DNA of 64,000 bases from Gigaspora margarita (GCA_009809945.1 WTPW01001006.1:61356-125355), one strand, 5' to 3'; counted from the stretch's first letter, positions 24,386-35,940 are shown. The notes: generated by a model from the sequence alone, not told the origin. Numbers and translations: made by a program.

Positions 24386-25874
24386 ATATTATTATTACAA
24401 ATTAATGTATGATCAAAAAAAATGTTAGGTTTCTACTATAAGTCTCCAAATAAGCAGTCAAATAAAACTATAACTATACTTACATGGAAAACCATTGACT
24501 GTATGAATACGGGATAATAACATGTGAAAGGATAGTCAATCTGTTCCACGAATATTACTAATTTACTATGTGCAGATGATAATGACATATTAAATATTTT
24601 TTCGTTATTGTACTGATATCTCTCGATCATTCGTTTTTTTTCTAGTATTTTTTTGTGTCTTTGATGATGTCATAGAAGCCTTATACAAATCTACATCAGC
24701 ATACTAATTATGACACTAGGTTTACGCCCGGAGTGCCAGATGGAATGATGGCTGAAAGACATATATAACAAATTCACTAAATTGGATATACTATTAAAAA
24801 AATATATATTCTGTAACAGAAAAGAAAATTCTTTTATTTATTACTTCTTGCAAAAAAATTTATTTTTCGAGAAAAAAACTATTATGCTTTTACTTTTATG
24901 TGGTTGTCACAAATTACGTATCGTAATTATAATTTAGGGTTTGAGTGCAGTTTTAGAATGAAATAAGGTTTGATAATAATAATATCCTGACCACTCACAT
25001 GATAAAATACGTAATTAGCTCATGTAATTTTAATCAACGATCCATGAATTCTTTTTTAAATTTTTAAATTAAAAAAGACAAAAAAAAAAAGAAAAAAGAA
25101 AAAAATGGAAAAAAATGAAACGTTCTTTTGTAAAAGCATCAGATATTTATTCAACGTACGGTGATCCATCTTAAATTCGTAAGAAATTCGAAAAACCGAC
25201 AGAAGAAAGATTTCTTATATGTATACTCATGCCAGTAATAAAAAAAAATCGAGATTTTTTTTAATAATTAACTGAGATAATAATGTGCTAATTAGTTGCA
25301 AATTTTCTCCTGACAAAAGTCATACGAGAAGGTTGAGCCGGGGTATTATAGGAGATAATATGGGGTCTTTGCCTTGAAAATAGGAGTCCCCCCAAACCAA
25401 AATTGAGATTATTTTAAATCTTAATTTATGAAACACAAAGCTAAGTCCGGAAATTTGGCATTTTTTGTTTGAATATCTAAAAATAGAATGGAAATGATTT
25501 TGCGAAGATCATATCTAAACTTAGCGGAAAATCAAATTTGGGTTGTTACACAACCTTTTATTTGTTGTTTATATACCATATAGCCCCATAAGTTACAGGT
25601 CCAAATTTATTTCGAATTAAGGGTTTTACTTAAAATCCTTAAACTTTTATACTTAGCAGTTAGTGGTAAAAACTACTGGCTATGAATTATGAATTACCAC
25701 CGATGCGTAAACGACACAGGCCACACTTGTTATGCACTTATTTTCTTGTTAGCTTTCAAAACAAAACTTCTTAAATCTACTATACAATTCATTACTATTC
25801 AGAAAAAAAAAGGTACAGAAATTAATCACAGTCAATGTATTTTATCTTCCTATTTTACGAAGTTACGGCTGAAC
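24386..25874. other. Gene-free A+T-rich stretch
   Basis: Open frames here (24436-24630, 25689-25949) show no recognisable domain. A purine-rich low-complexity tract lies at 25075-25120. I see no clear TIR pair. Confidence 0.5.
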
Positions 25875-27255
25875 TTTTGTTTTCATAAATTCTGGGACAC
25901 CTGTAAAAATTGCCGAATGATTTTTCGACTGATCCAATTAAAGTTATAGATAATAAGATTCGGTAACAGATATATCAGATACGTAATTTAATAAGATCAG
26001 GTGACTAATATATATTACAATAAGACTAAATATCGACATGCATACTTGTCGCATTTGTAAGTCGTAAAAATTCCTATTCTTTGGCACAATCCATTTTCGC
26101 CAAAATGAAGCCTTTATTCATTTCTAATTATTTTTCGTTTTTAAAAAATTGTGTAAAATTTCAATTCCTATTCTTTGGCAAGACCCATTTTCATTCAAAT
26201 GAAGCCTTTATTCATTTTTAATTATTTTTCGACGAAAATTTGGTTTTAAAAAATTGTGTAATATTTCAATTCCTATTCTTTGGCAAGATTCGTTTTCGTT
26301 CAAACGAAGGCATTTATTCATTTCAAATTATTTTTGTTTCTTGTAGAAAACAAAAAATTAGGTTTTAAAAAATTAAACTAAATTTCGATTCCTATTCTTT
26401 GGAAGATCCATTTTCGTTCAAACGAAGGCATTTATTCATTTCTAATTATTTTTCGTTTCTTGTCAAAGACGAAAAATTAGGTTTTAAAAATTAAACAAAA
26501 TTTCAATTCCTATTCTTTGGCAAGATCCATTTTCGTTCAAACGAAAGCATTTATTTATTTCTAATTATTTTTCGTTTCTTGTCGAAGGCGAAAAATACAT
26601 AAATAAATATAAACATTAAAATTTTTTTACTTGGATTTCGTTTATCATAATTCTTTATGCATTCTCGACAAATATTAATAATATCTTGGTCATTTTTAAA
26701 CCAGTCGACAATTTCATGAACATATTTAGCTTTTTTTAATAGCGGGACCTGTTCGAGTAAAATATTTGTTATATAAGTCTAATTTATATTCGATTCCTTT
26801 TTTCATTTCTTGTTAAGGTTTATTGGTTGACATGAACAGTTTTTTCATAAATTTTCGTACAAACTAAGCACACCAATCATGTTGTACAAGCATTCGAACG
26901 AAAATTTAAAATCGTTGACATTATTGTTATGATAATCGTAAAATGATCATTATTATACAAAAATAGCTTTTATTACAGCTGTTTTCATAGATTCTGGGAA
27001 ACTGATAAAAATTGATCAGCCGAATTCGATAAGTTTTTGAATTCGGTGTTATCGAATTTGTAATGCCGAGAATCCAATTCTGATAACACCGAATTCAAAA
27101 ACTTATCGAATTCGGCCGAAATAATTTTTATCAGTTGTCCCAAAATTTATGAAAATAGCTGTAATTATTTTATTATACGGATCATGCCGAATCAATAACT
27201 CGGCCGAATCATTATCGACAAATTTTTTTGGAGTGTCCCAGAATTTATGTGAAAT
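25875..27255 (+). mobile_element. TIR element with ~110-bp tandem units, copy 3
   Basis: It begins TTTTCATAAATTCTGGGACA and ends with GGAGTGTCCCAGAATTTATG. Tandem units with AATTTCAATTCCTATTCTTT anchors run from about 26060 to 26590, and the GATTCCTTTTTTCATTTC and AAGCACACCAATCATG blocks of copies 1 and 2 are present. It is interrupted at 26976-27161 by a MITE. Confidence 0.65.
26976..27161. mobile_element. MITE nested in copy 3, with an empty site elsewhere
   Basis: Ends are CAGCTGTTTTCATAGATTCT and AATTTATGAAAATAGCTG, with TA on both sides (26974-26975, 27162-27163). Copies 1A (about 1229-1256) and 2 (about 5704-5732) carry the same host sequence, CTTTTATTAATTATTTTATT or CTTTATTAATTATT, with a single TA. 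That is the unoccupied site. The interior is an imperfect hairpin with CCGAATTCGATAAG arms. Confidence 0.8.
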
Positions 27256-27620
27256 TCTATTTTCGCCCGAGTTAAAATCACGTGATATATAATTTTATTA
27301 TACTATAAAATAAAATTCATATAATATCATTAAAATTCATCTACTCTTAACCACTAACCAATTTGTAGAATCTAGTTTTTATAGTAGTTAGTATTGTATA
27401 ATATAATGAAAGTTATATATCGGGTGAATTTCCTAAATATAAAATATGTTTGTGTACAAATAAATAAATTTTAACGTTCGTCACTTCTTGTTTAGGAAAT
27501 AATATACCGGCACGTAGTAAAATTTCGTCATATAAAACATCCATATTTATCACAATATATTATAGTACAAAATCCGATTTTATATTAGATTTATTTTAAA
27601 ATATAAAGAAGTTAAATACA

Positions 27621-27690
27621 TGTTGATAGTGCAGTGGCAATGCTGCAATATTCCTATTGCGAGGTCGCTGGTTCGATTCAAATTCCGATT
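27621..27690 (+). tRNA. tRNA-like sequence, degenerate (Pol III boxes)
   Basis: GATAGTGCAGTGGCAA resembles an A box and GGTTCGATTCAAAT a B box at normal spacing. Between them GCAAT...ATTGC could form an anticodon-type stem around TTCC. The T-stem (GCTGG / CAAAT) does not pair properly, so this is a tRNA pseudogene or the head of a SINE rather than a working tRNA. An AT-rich body follows. Confidence 0.35.
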
Positions 27691-27871
27691 GTGAAATTAG
27701 AATATTATTATAAACGATTGACGCAACCATAATAGCTAATTTAAATATATATATATAGTTAATTAATGGTTAATAATAATAATTAGCCGTAAATTTTTTA
27801 ATCAGGGCACCATACAAATTTAGAATATTCATTAATTTAATATAAATTGACGCCCACATCAGGTGAAAATC

Positions 27872-27885
27872 AAAATATATAAATA
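27872..27885 (+). promoter_or_regulatory. Possible TATA box for the kinase gene
   Basis: AAAATATATAAATA lies about 60 bases before the chosen ATG at 27946. In such A+T-rich DNA this match is weak support. Confidence 0.3.
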
Positions 27886-27945
27886 TGCAAGGGCAGCTTT
27901 TATTTATAATGATAAATTTTGATTTAGATCAAATAATTTTTGCAA

Positions 27946-29370
27946 ATGACAATGACATATTCTTCCCACGAACAACTAGAAAAAACCATTGCGGACAAAC
28001 ACATTATTTGCTTTGACTTTAATAAATTCAGTAACTTCGAAAAAATTGCTGAAGGTGGATTTGGTTCTATTTATAAATCTGAGTGGAAAGATTGCGGACT
28101 GACGGTAGCACTAAAACGCTTCAAAGTTGATACAAACTCAAGCAACACAGTCGAAAAAGTAGTAAAAGAGGTAAGCACAACTAATGTTCGATCGACTTGA
28201 CTGTAGCGTGTTAAAAAATAAAATTCAATATACATATTCATATGGCTAATGCTACAAATAATGTTTAATGTAAATTGTCCTGTTGTAAGAAATGATAAAT
28301 TATGCTGCCGTGGCTGCCTCTCTTTCTTTTACATCACGCGTCATGATTCATTTCAAATATATCCCAACAATTGGGAAAGAGCTAGTGATTCTGTGTAAAC
28401 AAATAGTAAAATTCATACTCTGGTTTAGAAAAGGTCTTGGACTTAGAGAATTTACTTAATGGTTGCACTTGGATAGCATCATAGTTTTATTTTAAGACCC
28501 CTTAGACAAGCTATTAGGATAAAAACATTTATTGATTTACACATCATTCATTTATTCATTTAGCTTCGGCTTTTGCAAGGTTTAGGGTTTCATCCTAATA
28601 TAAACCGTTTTTACGGCGTAATTAAAGGTATTTTCTTGCATAAATTATGCATTTTTCTTTATTTGTAATTTTATTCATTTGTATCGTGATTACCATAATT
28701 AGATTCTCCTGATGGTGCTTATGATTTAGTTTTGGAGTTTGCAGATGATGGAGATCTACGTGAATACTTGAAAAGTAAATTTCAACATTTAAATTGGGCA
28801 GATAAACTTCGCATGGCCAAAGAAGTAACACAAGGGCTTGTTTTCTTGCACATGAATAATATTATTCATGGTGATCTCGTAAGTAGACGTTATAGTTTAT
28901 ACAAGAATTATATGGATAAAAACTTATTAACAATTACACTGTTTTTATAGCATTCTAAAAATATATTAGTTCATAGAGGAAATATGATGATAACAGATTT
29001 TGGTTTTTCTAGACACATGAATGAGACATCCTCAACAGATCCAATTAATTTTGGAATGCCAGCATATCTTGAACCTCAGTCCCTTAAAAATCCTTTGTAT
29101 GTGCATAATAAGAAATCCGATATTTACAGTCTTGGAGTAATTTTCTGGGAAATTTCAAGTGGACGCCCACCATTTCAATCATTTACAACAAAAGAGGCTG
29201 TTGCTATCCATATATTTAACGGAAAAAGAGAAAATCCCATAGAAGGTACACCGTCTAAATATATTGACCTTTATTCTCAGTGTTGGGATGAGGATCCGGA
29301 CAAACGTCCAGATGCATATGTAATTCTCAAAAATTTGAATCGACTTATTTCTAATTTTTCCGATTCTTAA
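27946..29370 (+). CDS. Protein kinase, four exons, 294 residues
   Basis: Exons 27946-28170, 28564-28627, 28703-28878 and 28951-29370 join in frame; introns are GT-AG (393, 75 and 72 bp). The product is almost only a kinase domain. It has a glycine loop EGGFGS (residues 36-41), VALK lysine 57, helix-C glutamate 75, and HPNINRFYG (85-93) on the 64-bp exon 2. The catalytic loop HGDL is at 152-155 with Asp154 and Asn159; DFG is at 171-173. These are followed by a YLEP P+1 region, DIYSLGVIFWEISSGRPPF, and DPDKRPDA near the end. All catalytic residues are present. Arg is replaced by Gly in HRD, so activation-loop control may differ. It resembles the expanded tyrosine-kinase-like families of Glomeromycotina. 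No signal peptide or membrane segment is seen, so it is probably cytosolic. The start was chosen at the first ATG before the conserved NFSNF-type segment; an upstream exon cannot be excluded. Confidence 0.85.
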
Positions 29371-30571
29371 ATTTATGATTAATTTTTATGATTAATTGTT
29401 ATAATTATTTAAGTTTTTAAATGTAATCGAAAATTTATGTCTTATTACATATCAATATGCTGATGAAATATGTAAAGGTTTATAAGTAATTTAATTTAAT
29501 GACGTCTGGCTATCAGGCGAAATTATGATCCATTTAAGTTCTACTTTCAAGCTACTTAATTGTTGATAGGAAATGCAAAATTTTTGCTCAAAATATCTGA
29601 TGTCATTTTAACACTAATATAATTAGAAAAATTATTCATGTGCCAATTTAATTAAATTTTTTGTTAGTTTACTTTCTTTATTGCTATTATACTATATACA
29701 ATTATTAAGGTCGTTAAATTGTGGCTGATTTGGTCTATAAGCGGGTGCAAAAAGATTTGCACCTCAAATAGCTATGATTCAAAAAAATTTTTAAATTTAA
29801 TTTTTAATTTTAATTCAATATAATTTTGAATTATTCGGATTTATAAAAGTAAAATTAGTTTAATTTATATAAACGCATATATAATAAAAAATCAAATTAT
29901 CTAACTTTGAAGATTAATTTTTTAACAATTAGTAATTCAAATTTGCTCAAATTTTAACCACATGTATATTATATGTATACTAGGAACCGGAAACCGGTAT
30001 AAGTCCGGAGCTCATAACGATAATTTTATTCGTTCGATAAGCCCAGAAAAATCTGGTCACGTACGCTAATGTCGCAGATCACATTTTTCAGGGGCGTTAC
30101 AAATGGAAAATGCCGAAACTACGGTTTTGATATTTCTATTATGAATGCATCAAAATCGGAATTTCGGTCATCAAAGCGCATAGAAATATAAGTCCTTCGC
30201 TTCGCTCCGGACAATCAATGCACTTGCATAGTACAAACTTATAAAATTGCAAATTTATTTCGAAAATGTTTTAAATAGATTTTTTTTTTTGAAAAAAAAA
30301 TCAAAAAGTTTTGTTTTATAAATTATTAAATAAATTTGTGTTAAAATAATAAAATAACATAAAAAGTTAGATTAAAATATACTTTATTTAATATAAAATT
30401 TTAAAAAGATTTTTACTTAGTACTAAAATTAAAAAATTTTTTGAGGCACTGGACCATAAAAAAACAATTAGATTTATGAAGCCTCAGCTATTTTTTTCAT
30501 TAGACAAAGTCTAAATAACAACACTGAATTATCTTATTATTATTTGTATAGTCTTTTTTGTTTTATTTATT
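29371..30571. other. Gene-free stretch after the kinase
   Basis: It is A+T-rich. A slightly richer patch at 29985-30230 contains GGAACCGGAAACCGGTAT and CTTCGCTTCGCTCCGG but no open frame or clear inverted repeat. No polyadenylation signal stands out from the background. Confidence 0.5.
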
Positions 30572-30752
30572 GTCGCCGAAATTGACTGATGCTGAATTCT
30601 GGGTCTCGATTTAAAATTATAAACCTTGCTAAAATCCACATCTTTAAATATCAATCTACCCTAAATCCTAACCCTAAAAAAAAAAAGCAACACCCTAAAT
30701 TTTTAATTTTTCATATCATAATAGGTCCAAATTTCAGCATCAGTCACGATAT
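30572..30752. mobile_element. MITE with GCAGCTGATGCTGAAAT ends, degenerate copy
   Basis: Left GACTGATGCTGAATTCTG and right AAATTTCAGCATCAGTC are inverse. The interior contains CCCTAAATCCTAACCCTAAA. It is the same family as 12255-12490 and 43748-43940. Confidence 0.6.
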
Positions 30753-31794
30753 TTGTTTATTACGTGTTGTCAAAATGGAGACCACCTTGTACCCACGTGA
30801 ACATATCATTTTAATAAATTTTGGGTTTAGGTTAGCTTATAAATAGAAAGTAGTGGTTATATATGCAAAATTACCTTTAGGACTTTTTTTTTTATTAATA
30901 CCCAATATCAATTTGGACTGCCAATTTTCATATTCTGCTTTTTTCATTCGTTTTTTAACTGATATGTGTAACGGAAATCCATGATTTGATTGGCCAACTT
31001 ACACAAAAGTCACATGGTATAAACTAATACCTTCCTAACTATACCCAAAATAGTGGGTTGGAAGCTTATTTACTAAATACCCTGGGAGAGCGATCTACGG
31101 ACTAGTGTAACGGTTGATTGGGAGACGAGTAAAACAATATAGACAATAGTGCCAATTTACACTCCATCCGTGTACGGGGAGAGAGATATATATAAAGCTC
31201 AAGGGTTTGATTAAAGTTGAATATGCGATCAATAGGGATGATCAATCACTAAATAACCACAATAAAATAAAGACGCTGACGCCGGTGATGCTAATATGGG
31301 GGATATCAATAAAATGATATCAATAAAATAATAAAAAGATATTATGCGAATGAATGATGGGGTCAAAATGGGTATCGGGTTAATCCCGGTCAGGTGATAT
31401 CGATTTGGGTTTAATTTAAGAAGGGTTTGGAGATTTCCCACGGGTGCAGGAATCTAAAAGACTTTACTATAGACCAATCGGTAGGCCGATACGAGACACG
31501 TGTATAATTTCGAAAGATTAAGAAGGCAACGTTAAACCGAATTCGAGTCTTAATAAAGCTGATTCGAGGTTACAAGTCAATTCAGTCCGCCGAATTGAGT
31601 TACGAAGGGTTTTATTAAAGTTACAAGTCGAATTCAAGGATAAGTATAATTTCTTTATTCACGTTAAAAGTCAAATGATTTATTTAATACTAAAGGAAGG
31701 GAATTCTTTATTTAACATCGATAGGAGCTTAATGTCCTCTCTTGGCCTGGAACTTGAGGCCTTTGTATACATTTTGAATTCTAACTACACGTAT
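30753..31794. other. Unassigned stretch with moderate G+C
   Basis: No gene is recognised; the minus frame at 31229-31441 has no domain. A TATA-like GATATATATAAAGCTC sits at 31185-31200. GGTTACAAGTCAATTC, AGTTACAAGTCGAATTC and CGTTAAAAGTCAAATG at 31560-31675 are diverged direct repeats. It could be a decayed retroelement. Confidence 0.4.
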
Positions 31795-32345
31795 ACATGA
31801 ACGACTGCGTTTACTTAGTGGTATCGCTCTGGTTATGCTCTGTTGGCGACTTCTTCTTTATCAAACTACGTTTACGTAGTGGGCTTTTCGAGGCTTCATT
31901 GGTACAGCAGGATTAAACGACTACGTTTACTTATTATTACTACGTTACTTAGCTATCACTACGTTAACACTATAGATGCTTGACGAAATTATTTTTGAAT
32001 TGACGAATAGTTTCGTCATTTTGCGATTGTGCCAAAAATTTCATATAAACACCAAGAAATTTTTCTATAAACTTAGACAGCATACTCCTTAGAATAATAT
32101 TCTAATTCAAAATTAATTTCGTCACCAATAATTATAGATCAAAATAATTTCGTCATGAGTGTCGTCATTTCATCAGGTTTAATTTCGTCTACTAATAAAA
32201 TCAATTTCGTCAAGCATCACTAGTTAACACTACGATGGCTTACGACTTTCTTGTTGGTTATGCAGCTTCTACTACGCTACGTAGTGGGCTTTTCAAGCCT
32301 TCATTGTCCCAACAGGCTTAAACGACTGCGTTTACGTGTCACCCT
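31795..32345 (+). repeat. Direct repeat split by a MITE
   Basis: ACGTAGTGGGCTTTTC, then TTCATTG and AACAGG-TTAAACGACT-CGTTTAC, occurs at 31870-31935 and again at 32280-32337. GACTGCGTTTAC also repeats at 31803 and 32325. A MITE (31975-32218) sits between. No coding sequence is recognised. Confidence 0.5.
31975..32218. mobile_element. MITE, 244 bp
   Basis: Left GATGCTTGACGAAATTATTT and right AATTTCGTCAAGCATC are inverse over ~20 bp. The element is rich in scattered TTCGTCA/TGACGAA motifs on both strands. GTTAACACTA lies close on both outer sides, consistent with insertion in a repeated context. Confidence 0.7.
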
Positions 32346-32667
32346 CCTGCTTCAAGGCGCCCAAAATGACATTCATATGCTTAAGCCACCAAGCCACCCA
32401 TCATTACCATTTTAGTATGAATTATTTACATCGGGAACTAATACAAATAAAGGAATTATTTACAATTTCAAAAATAAAATTTTTAATTCGTTACACTAGG
32501 TTTAATAATACTGGACTGGTATAACATAAAATTCTAGTATAATACTAAGAATTATTAAATTATACTGTATTGTATATGTTAATAGTAGTATTATAATAAC
32601 CTGAGTGAATTAATATAAATACTCCAATTTGGTTAGTTGTATTAATATTATTACAGTATTGAATTAC
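32219..32667. other. Gene-free stretch
   Basis: Apart from the second direct-repeat copy to 32345, the sequence is A+T-rich with no recognisable feature. A 62-codon frame at 32336-32524 is unsupported. Confidence 0.5.
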
Positions 32668-33401
32668 GTAGATTTTGATAATTAGTGAGACACGTGATGA
32701 ATTTTGTGATGATCATGATATTTATTTTTCGGTAATAACCAGTGTTTCGGCCGAAACTTCCCCAAAGTCCGAAACGTTTCGGCCCTGGAGTTTCGGTACT
32801 GGGACCCGTAAAATTTTAGACAAAAAATCTAAAATTTCAAGTATCAACTAAAATTTTCTAAAAATTTTAAATGTTAGAGAATTTATACATAAAATTATCA
32901 AATTTAACTAAAAATTTCCATATTACATTATAGTTTGTGATGCGTAGAAATGAGACTGCGCATGCGGAATATTTTGGAATTTCGGAATATTTCGGAATTT
33001 CACAATTCCGACTCGCACTAGCAGCAAACTACCATAATGCGAGCCCGTGAGGTAGATTCAAAAGTCTATCCCTTGTGATACGTGTTTTATTTTTAATTAA
33101 AATTTCATACAAACTTATTTAAATAATTTCTAAGACATACAGCACCTGACTAGTTTGTATTTAATATTGATACCATGATCTAGAGATGTGACTAGTGCTA
33201 TTTGATTTCTAATCGTTTTTATATTGCATTAAATCAAATTACTGTTCTTATAATACATTCTTCAAAAGAATGAGCTTATGAAAATATCAAAATTGATTAA
33301 AATTTATCAAATTTAAATCAATATTTATCTAAAATTTATTAGATTTAAACTAAATTTTGCCTAAAATTTTTGTTATTATCAGAAAAAATTTTGAATTTTT
33401 A

Positions 33402-34224
33402 CAGCTGATTTGAAAATTAGTGGGACACGTGATGAATTTGTGATGATCATCCAAATGTCAGTTTTTCGATAATATAATTTTCGGCCGATATACTATCGCG
33501 GTATGTTTTGTACCGGCCGAAAATTATATGCGGAGTGATGATAATCACGTGATCGAAAAGGGAAGCAGTCACACAGCCACGCCACCCGGACCACTGTCGA
33601 TCATGCGGGTACGCCCCCGAAAAAGGGCGGTGATTGTAGGTTGAAGATCATATGCAAAATGCAGCGGCATATGTCAATCAAAAAATGGGCGGGAAGAAAC
33701 TGGTATTTATAGCTAAAACCTGACACAAGTTACGGCGGCTTCAGACCCGCAACGAGCAGAGATTTCTCGACCCACCCACCCACCCTAACGCAATTGTTTA
33801 TTTCGACCACATGATTCTACCATTTCTTCTCCCGCACATGTTTATTTCGCTCCAGATTCTTCGCTCACAGCCGACCTGCTTCGGCAGGCGGGAAACCACC
33901 GGCTAGCGAACCCCACGGCGACTCCCAGCGCAATATTTATTGCAATTTTCCGGGATGTCTTTGCCGTTCAGGCCACAACTCACCACATAACCAGCATGTA
34001 CTGAACATCATTCAATAAATTAATAAAATATATCTCCGGCCTAAAATAACCCGCCGGCATAGCCCAAAAAAAAAAAAAAAAAAACGTCTTACAATGACCG
34101 GTTGTGTAATGCAAGACTTTTCGTTATCGAAAACTATACTTTTATTACCGAAAAATATTTACCGAAATTTGCTGACGATCATCACAAAATTCATCACGTG
34201 TCCCACTAATTTTCAAATCAGCTG
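33402..34224. mobile_element. CAGCTG-family TIR element, 823 bp, in element A
   Basis: Left CAGCTGATTTGAAAATTAGT continues as GGGACACGTGATGAATTT; the right end is its inverse. TA flanks both sides (33400-33401 and 34225-34226). Element B retains the unoccupied site with a single TA at 35198-35199 in GAATTTTTAAAACTAAAATT. The ends resemble those of the 126-1336 family (CAGCTG...GGGACAC). Confidence 0.85.
33530..34084 (+). repeat. G+C-rich segment ending in poly(A), possible retrocopy
   Basis: Composition jumps to G+C-rich (CCACGCCACCCGGACCACTG, GGCAGGCGGGAAACCACCGG) and ends in A19 at 34066-34084. AATAAATTAATAAA sits about 50 bases before it. This looks like a reverse-transcribed, polyadenylated RNA inserted in the TIR element. 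No protein frame is recognised and no target duplication is evident. Confidence 0.45.
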
Positions 34225-34253
34225 TAAAACTAAAATTTTACGGGTCCCAGACT

Positions 34254-34567
34254 GGGACAACTACACCACCAAACATTATCGGTAACGTGACCAAAAACGT
34301 GGCATAAGCCAATCATGCTTCAAAATCAGGTGCAACGTTACACTAACATAGCACGATCAGGCAAATTCAAAACAAACGTTCGTTTTGACGAAAATCGCTT
34401 ATAACTCAAAAATTTGTATAGGATACCACCTTTGGCGCCTAACAAAAAAAATTCCTTGTGCAATTTTACTATATCTTGCTAACTCCAATCTTTATACAAG
34501 CCCTAACCCTAATGCTGTAATGTTATCACTTTTGTGTTACCGATAATTTTTGGTGGTGCTGTTGGGG
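34254..34567. mobile_element. TIR element between A and B, carrying a module
   Basis: GGGACAACTACACCACCAAA plus CATTATCGGTAAC faces GTTACCGATAATTTTTGGTG plus GTGCTGTTGGGG, giving TIRs of ~32 bp with few mismatches. The recurrent module lies inside in reverse. Confidence 0.6.
34385..34490 (-). repeat. Recurrent module, reverse copy
   Basis: Read on the minus strand: GCACAAGGAATTTTTTTTGT, then TAGGCGCCAAAGGTGGTATC, then CTATACAAATTTTTGAGTTA. It is preceded by TTAGGGTTAGGGCTTG. This is one of the clearest copies. Confidence 0.55.
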
Positions 34568-34574
34568 TAATTGA

Positions 34575-35223
34575 CTGGGACCCGTAAATTAATTTCAAGT
34601 ATCAACTAAAATTTTCTAAAATTTTTAAATTTTAGAGAATTTATATCTAAAATTTTCAAATTTAACTAAAATTTTCTAAAAATTTCCACATTACATTATA
34701 GTCTGTGATACGTAGAAATGAGACTGCGCATGCGGAATATTTTGGAATTTCGGAATATTTCGGAATTTCACAATTCTGGACCGCATTAGCAGCAAACTAC
34801 CATAATGCGAGCCTGTGCGATAAATCAAAAGAACTTTGATTTGACTATCCCTAGTGATACGTGTTTTATTTTTAATAAAATTTTATACAAAACCTGACTA
34901 GTTTGTATTGAACATTGATATCGTGATCTAGAGATGTGACTAGTGCGATTGGATTTCTAATCATTTTTATATTGCATTAAATCAAATTACAAGCTTTGTT
35001 CTTATAATACATTCTTCAAAAGAATGAACTTATGAAATTTTCTAAAATAAATCAAAATTTATCAAAATTTTTATCAAATTTAAGTCAAAATTTATCTAAA
35101 ATTTATTAAATTAAATCAAAATTTATCTAAAATTCATTAAATTTAAACTAAATTTTGCCCAAATTTTTTGTTATTATCAGAAAAAATTTTGAATTTTTAA
35201 AACTAAAATTTTACGGGTCCCAG
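34575..35223. mobile_element. Element B, CTGGGACCCGTAAA ends, intact copy
   Basis: It begins CTGGGACCCGTAAA and ends TAAAATTTTACGGGTCCCAG. It is colinear with element A minus the 823-bp insertion, and so serves as the empty-site reference. It is non-coding and 649 bp long. Confidence 0.75.
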
Positions 35224-35515
35224 GTCCCAGTTTCGGTATCGCCCAAAATCCGAAACTTCCGAAATTGCCGGGCGAATCCCTCCGGAATTGGGCGAAAACA
35301 AACTACCAAACTTCTGAAACCTCCAAAATGGGCGAAAACTTCCGAAACTGGGCGAAACCAACCCTTCCGAAACTTAACAAATAAAAAAAAACAATCCCAC
35401 AAACTCGAGAACCTTGAATAGAATTAAAAATAAAATAAAATAAAATAAATCATCCCACAAAATGGCAAATATTTTGCGAATAAAACAAACCCCCGAAATC
35501 CGAAACATTCAAAAT

Positions 35516-35698
35516 AACACTTGAAAAATTTTCTCGTTTTTGAAACCTTTCGGTTTCGTCTTTATGAATCATCTAACTCTTCAGGAATCACATCGCCATT
35601 ATCGGACCGAAGTTCCGAAGACTGTGACATGGTTTCCGAAGAGTTAGATGATTCATAAGATGAAACCGAAAGGTTTCAAAAACAAGAAAATTTTTCAA
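35516..35698. mobile_element. Hairpin MITE with ~60-bp arms
   Basis: CACTTGAAAAATTTTCTCGT, then GAAACCTTTCGGTTTCGTCT and AATCATCTAACTCTTC on the left, is matched by the inverse on the right. A CAGCTG-family right end (GTCCCACTAATTTTCAAATC, AGCTG) follows directly at 35699-35724, so it may be a left-deleted member of that family. Confidence 0.6.
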
Positions 35699-35940
35699 GT
35701 GTCCCACTAATTTTCAAATCAGCTGTAAATGTAATTTTATACTCATTTATGCTCGCTATTTAGCGTGATGCGGATTCTCGTGATGTTATTGGCTATTGGT
35801 TTCTGATACCAGTTTCGGATGTTCGCTTTAGCACGAAAAACTGGTAAAGCCCACATCTTTTTGCATAAATTCGAATTTTAAGATCTACCTATTTTCCGAA
35901 ATCCACTTTCGCCTATCATTTATATGATATTTAGTGATTA

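Larger units (their letters stand above)
32799..34250. mobile_element. Element A, CTGGGACCCGTAAAATTTTA ends, interrupted
   Basis: The terminal inverted repeat is CTGGGACCCGTAAAATTTTA and its inverse TAAAATTTTACGGGTCCCAG. The body shares long stretches with element B (34575-35223), for example GAGACTGCGCATGCGGAATA and CGGAATATTTCGGAATTTCA. It is split by the insertion at 33402-34224. Confidence 0.75.

Noticed and set aside
28171-28563. Kinase as a pseudogene missing part of its N-lobe
   Set aside because: The missing segment is present as the in-phase exon 28564-28627, so no damage needs to be assumed.
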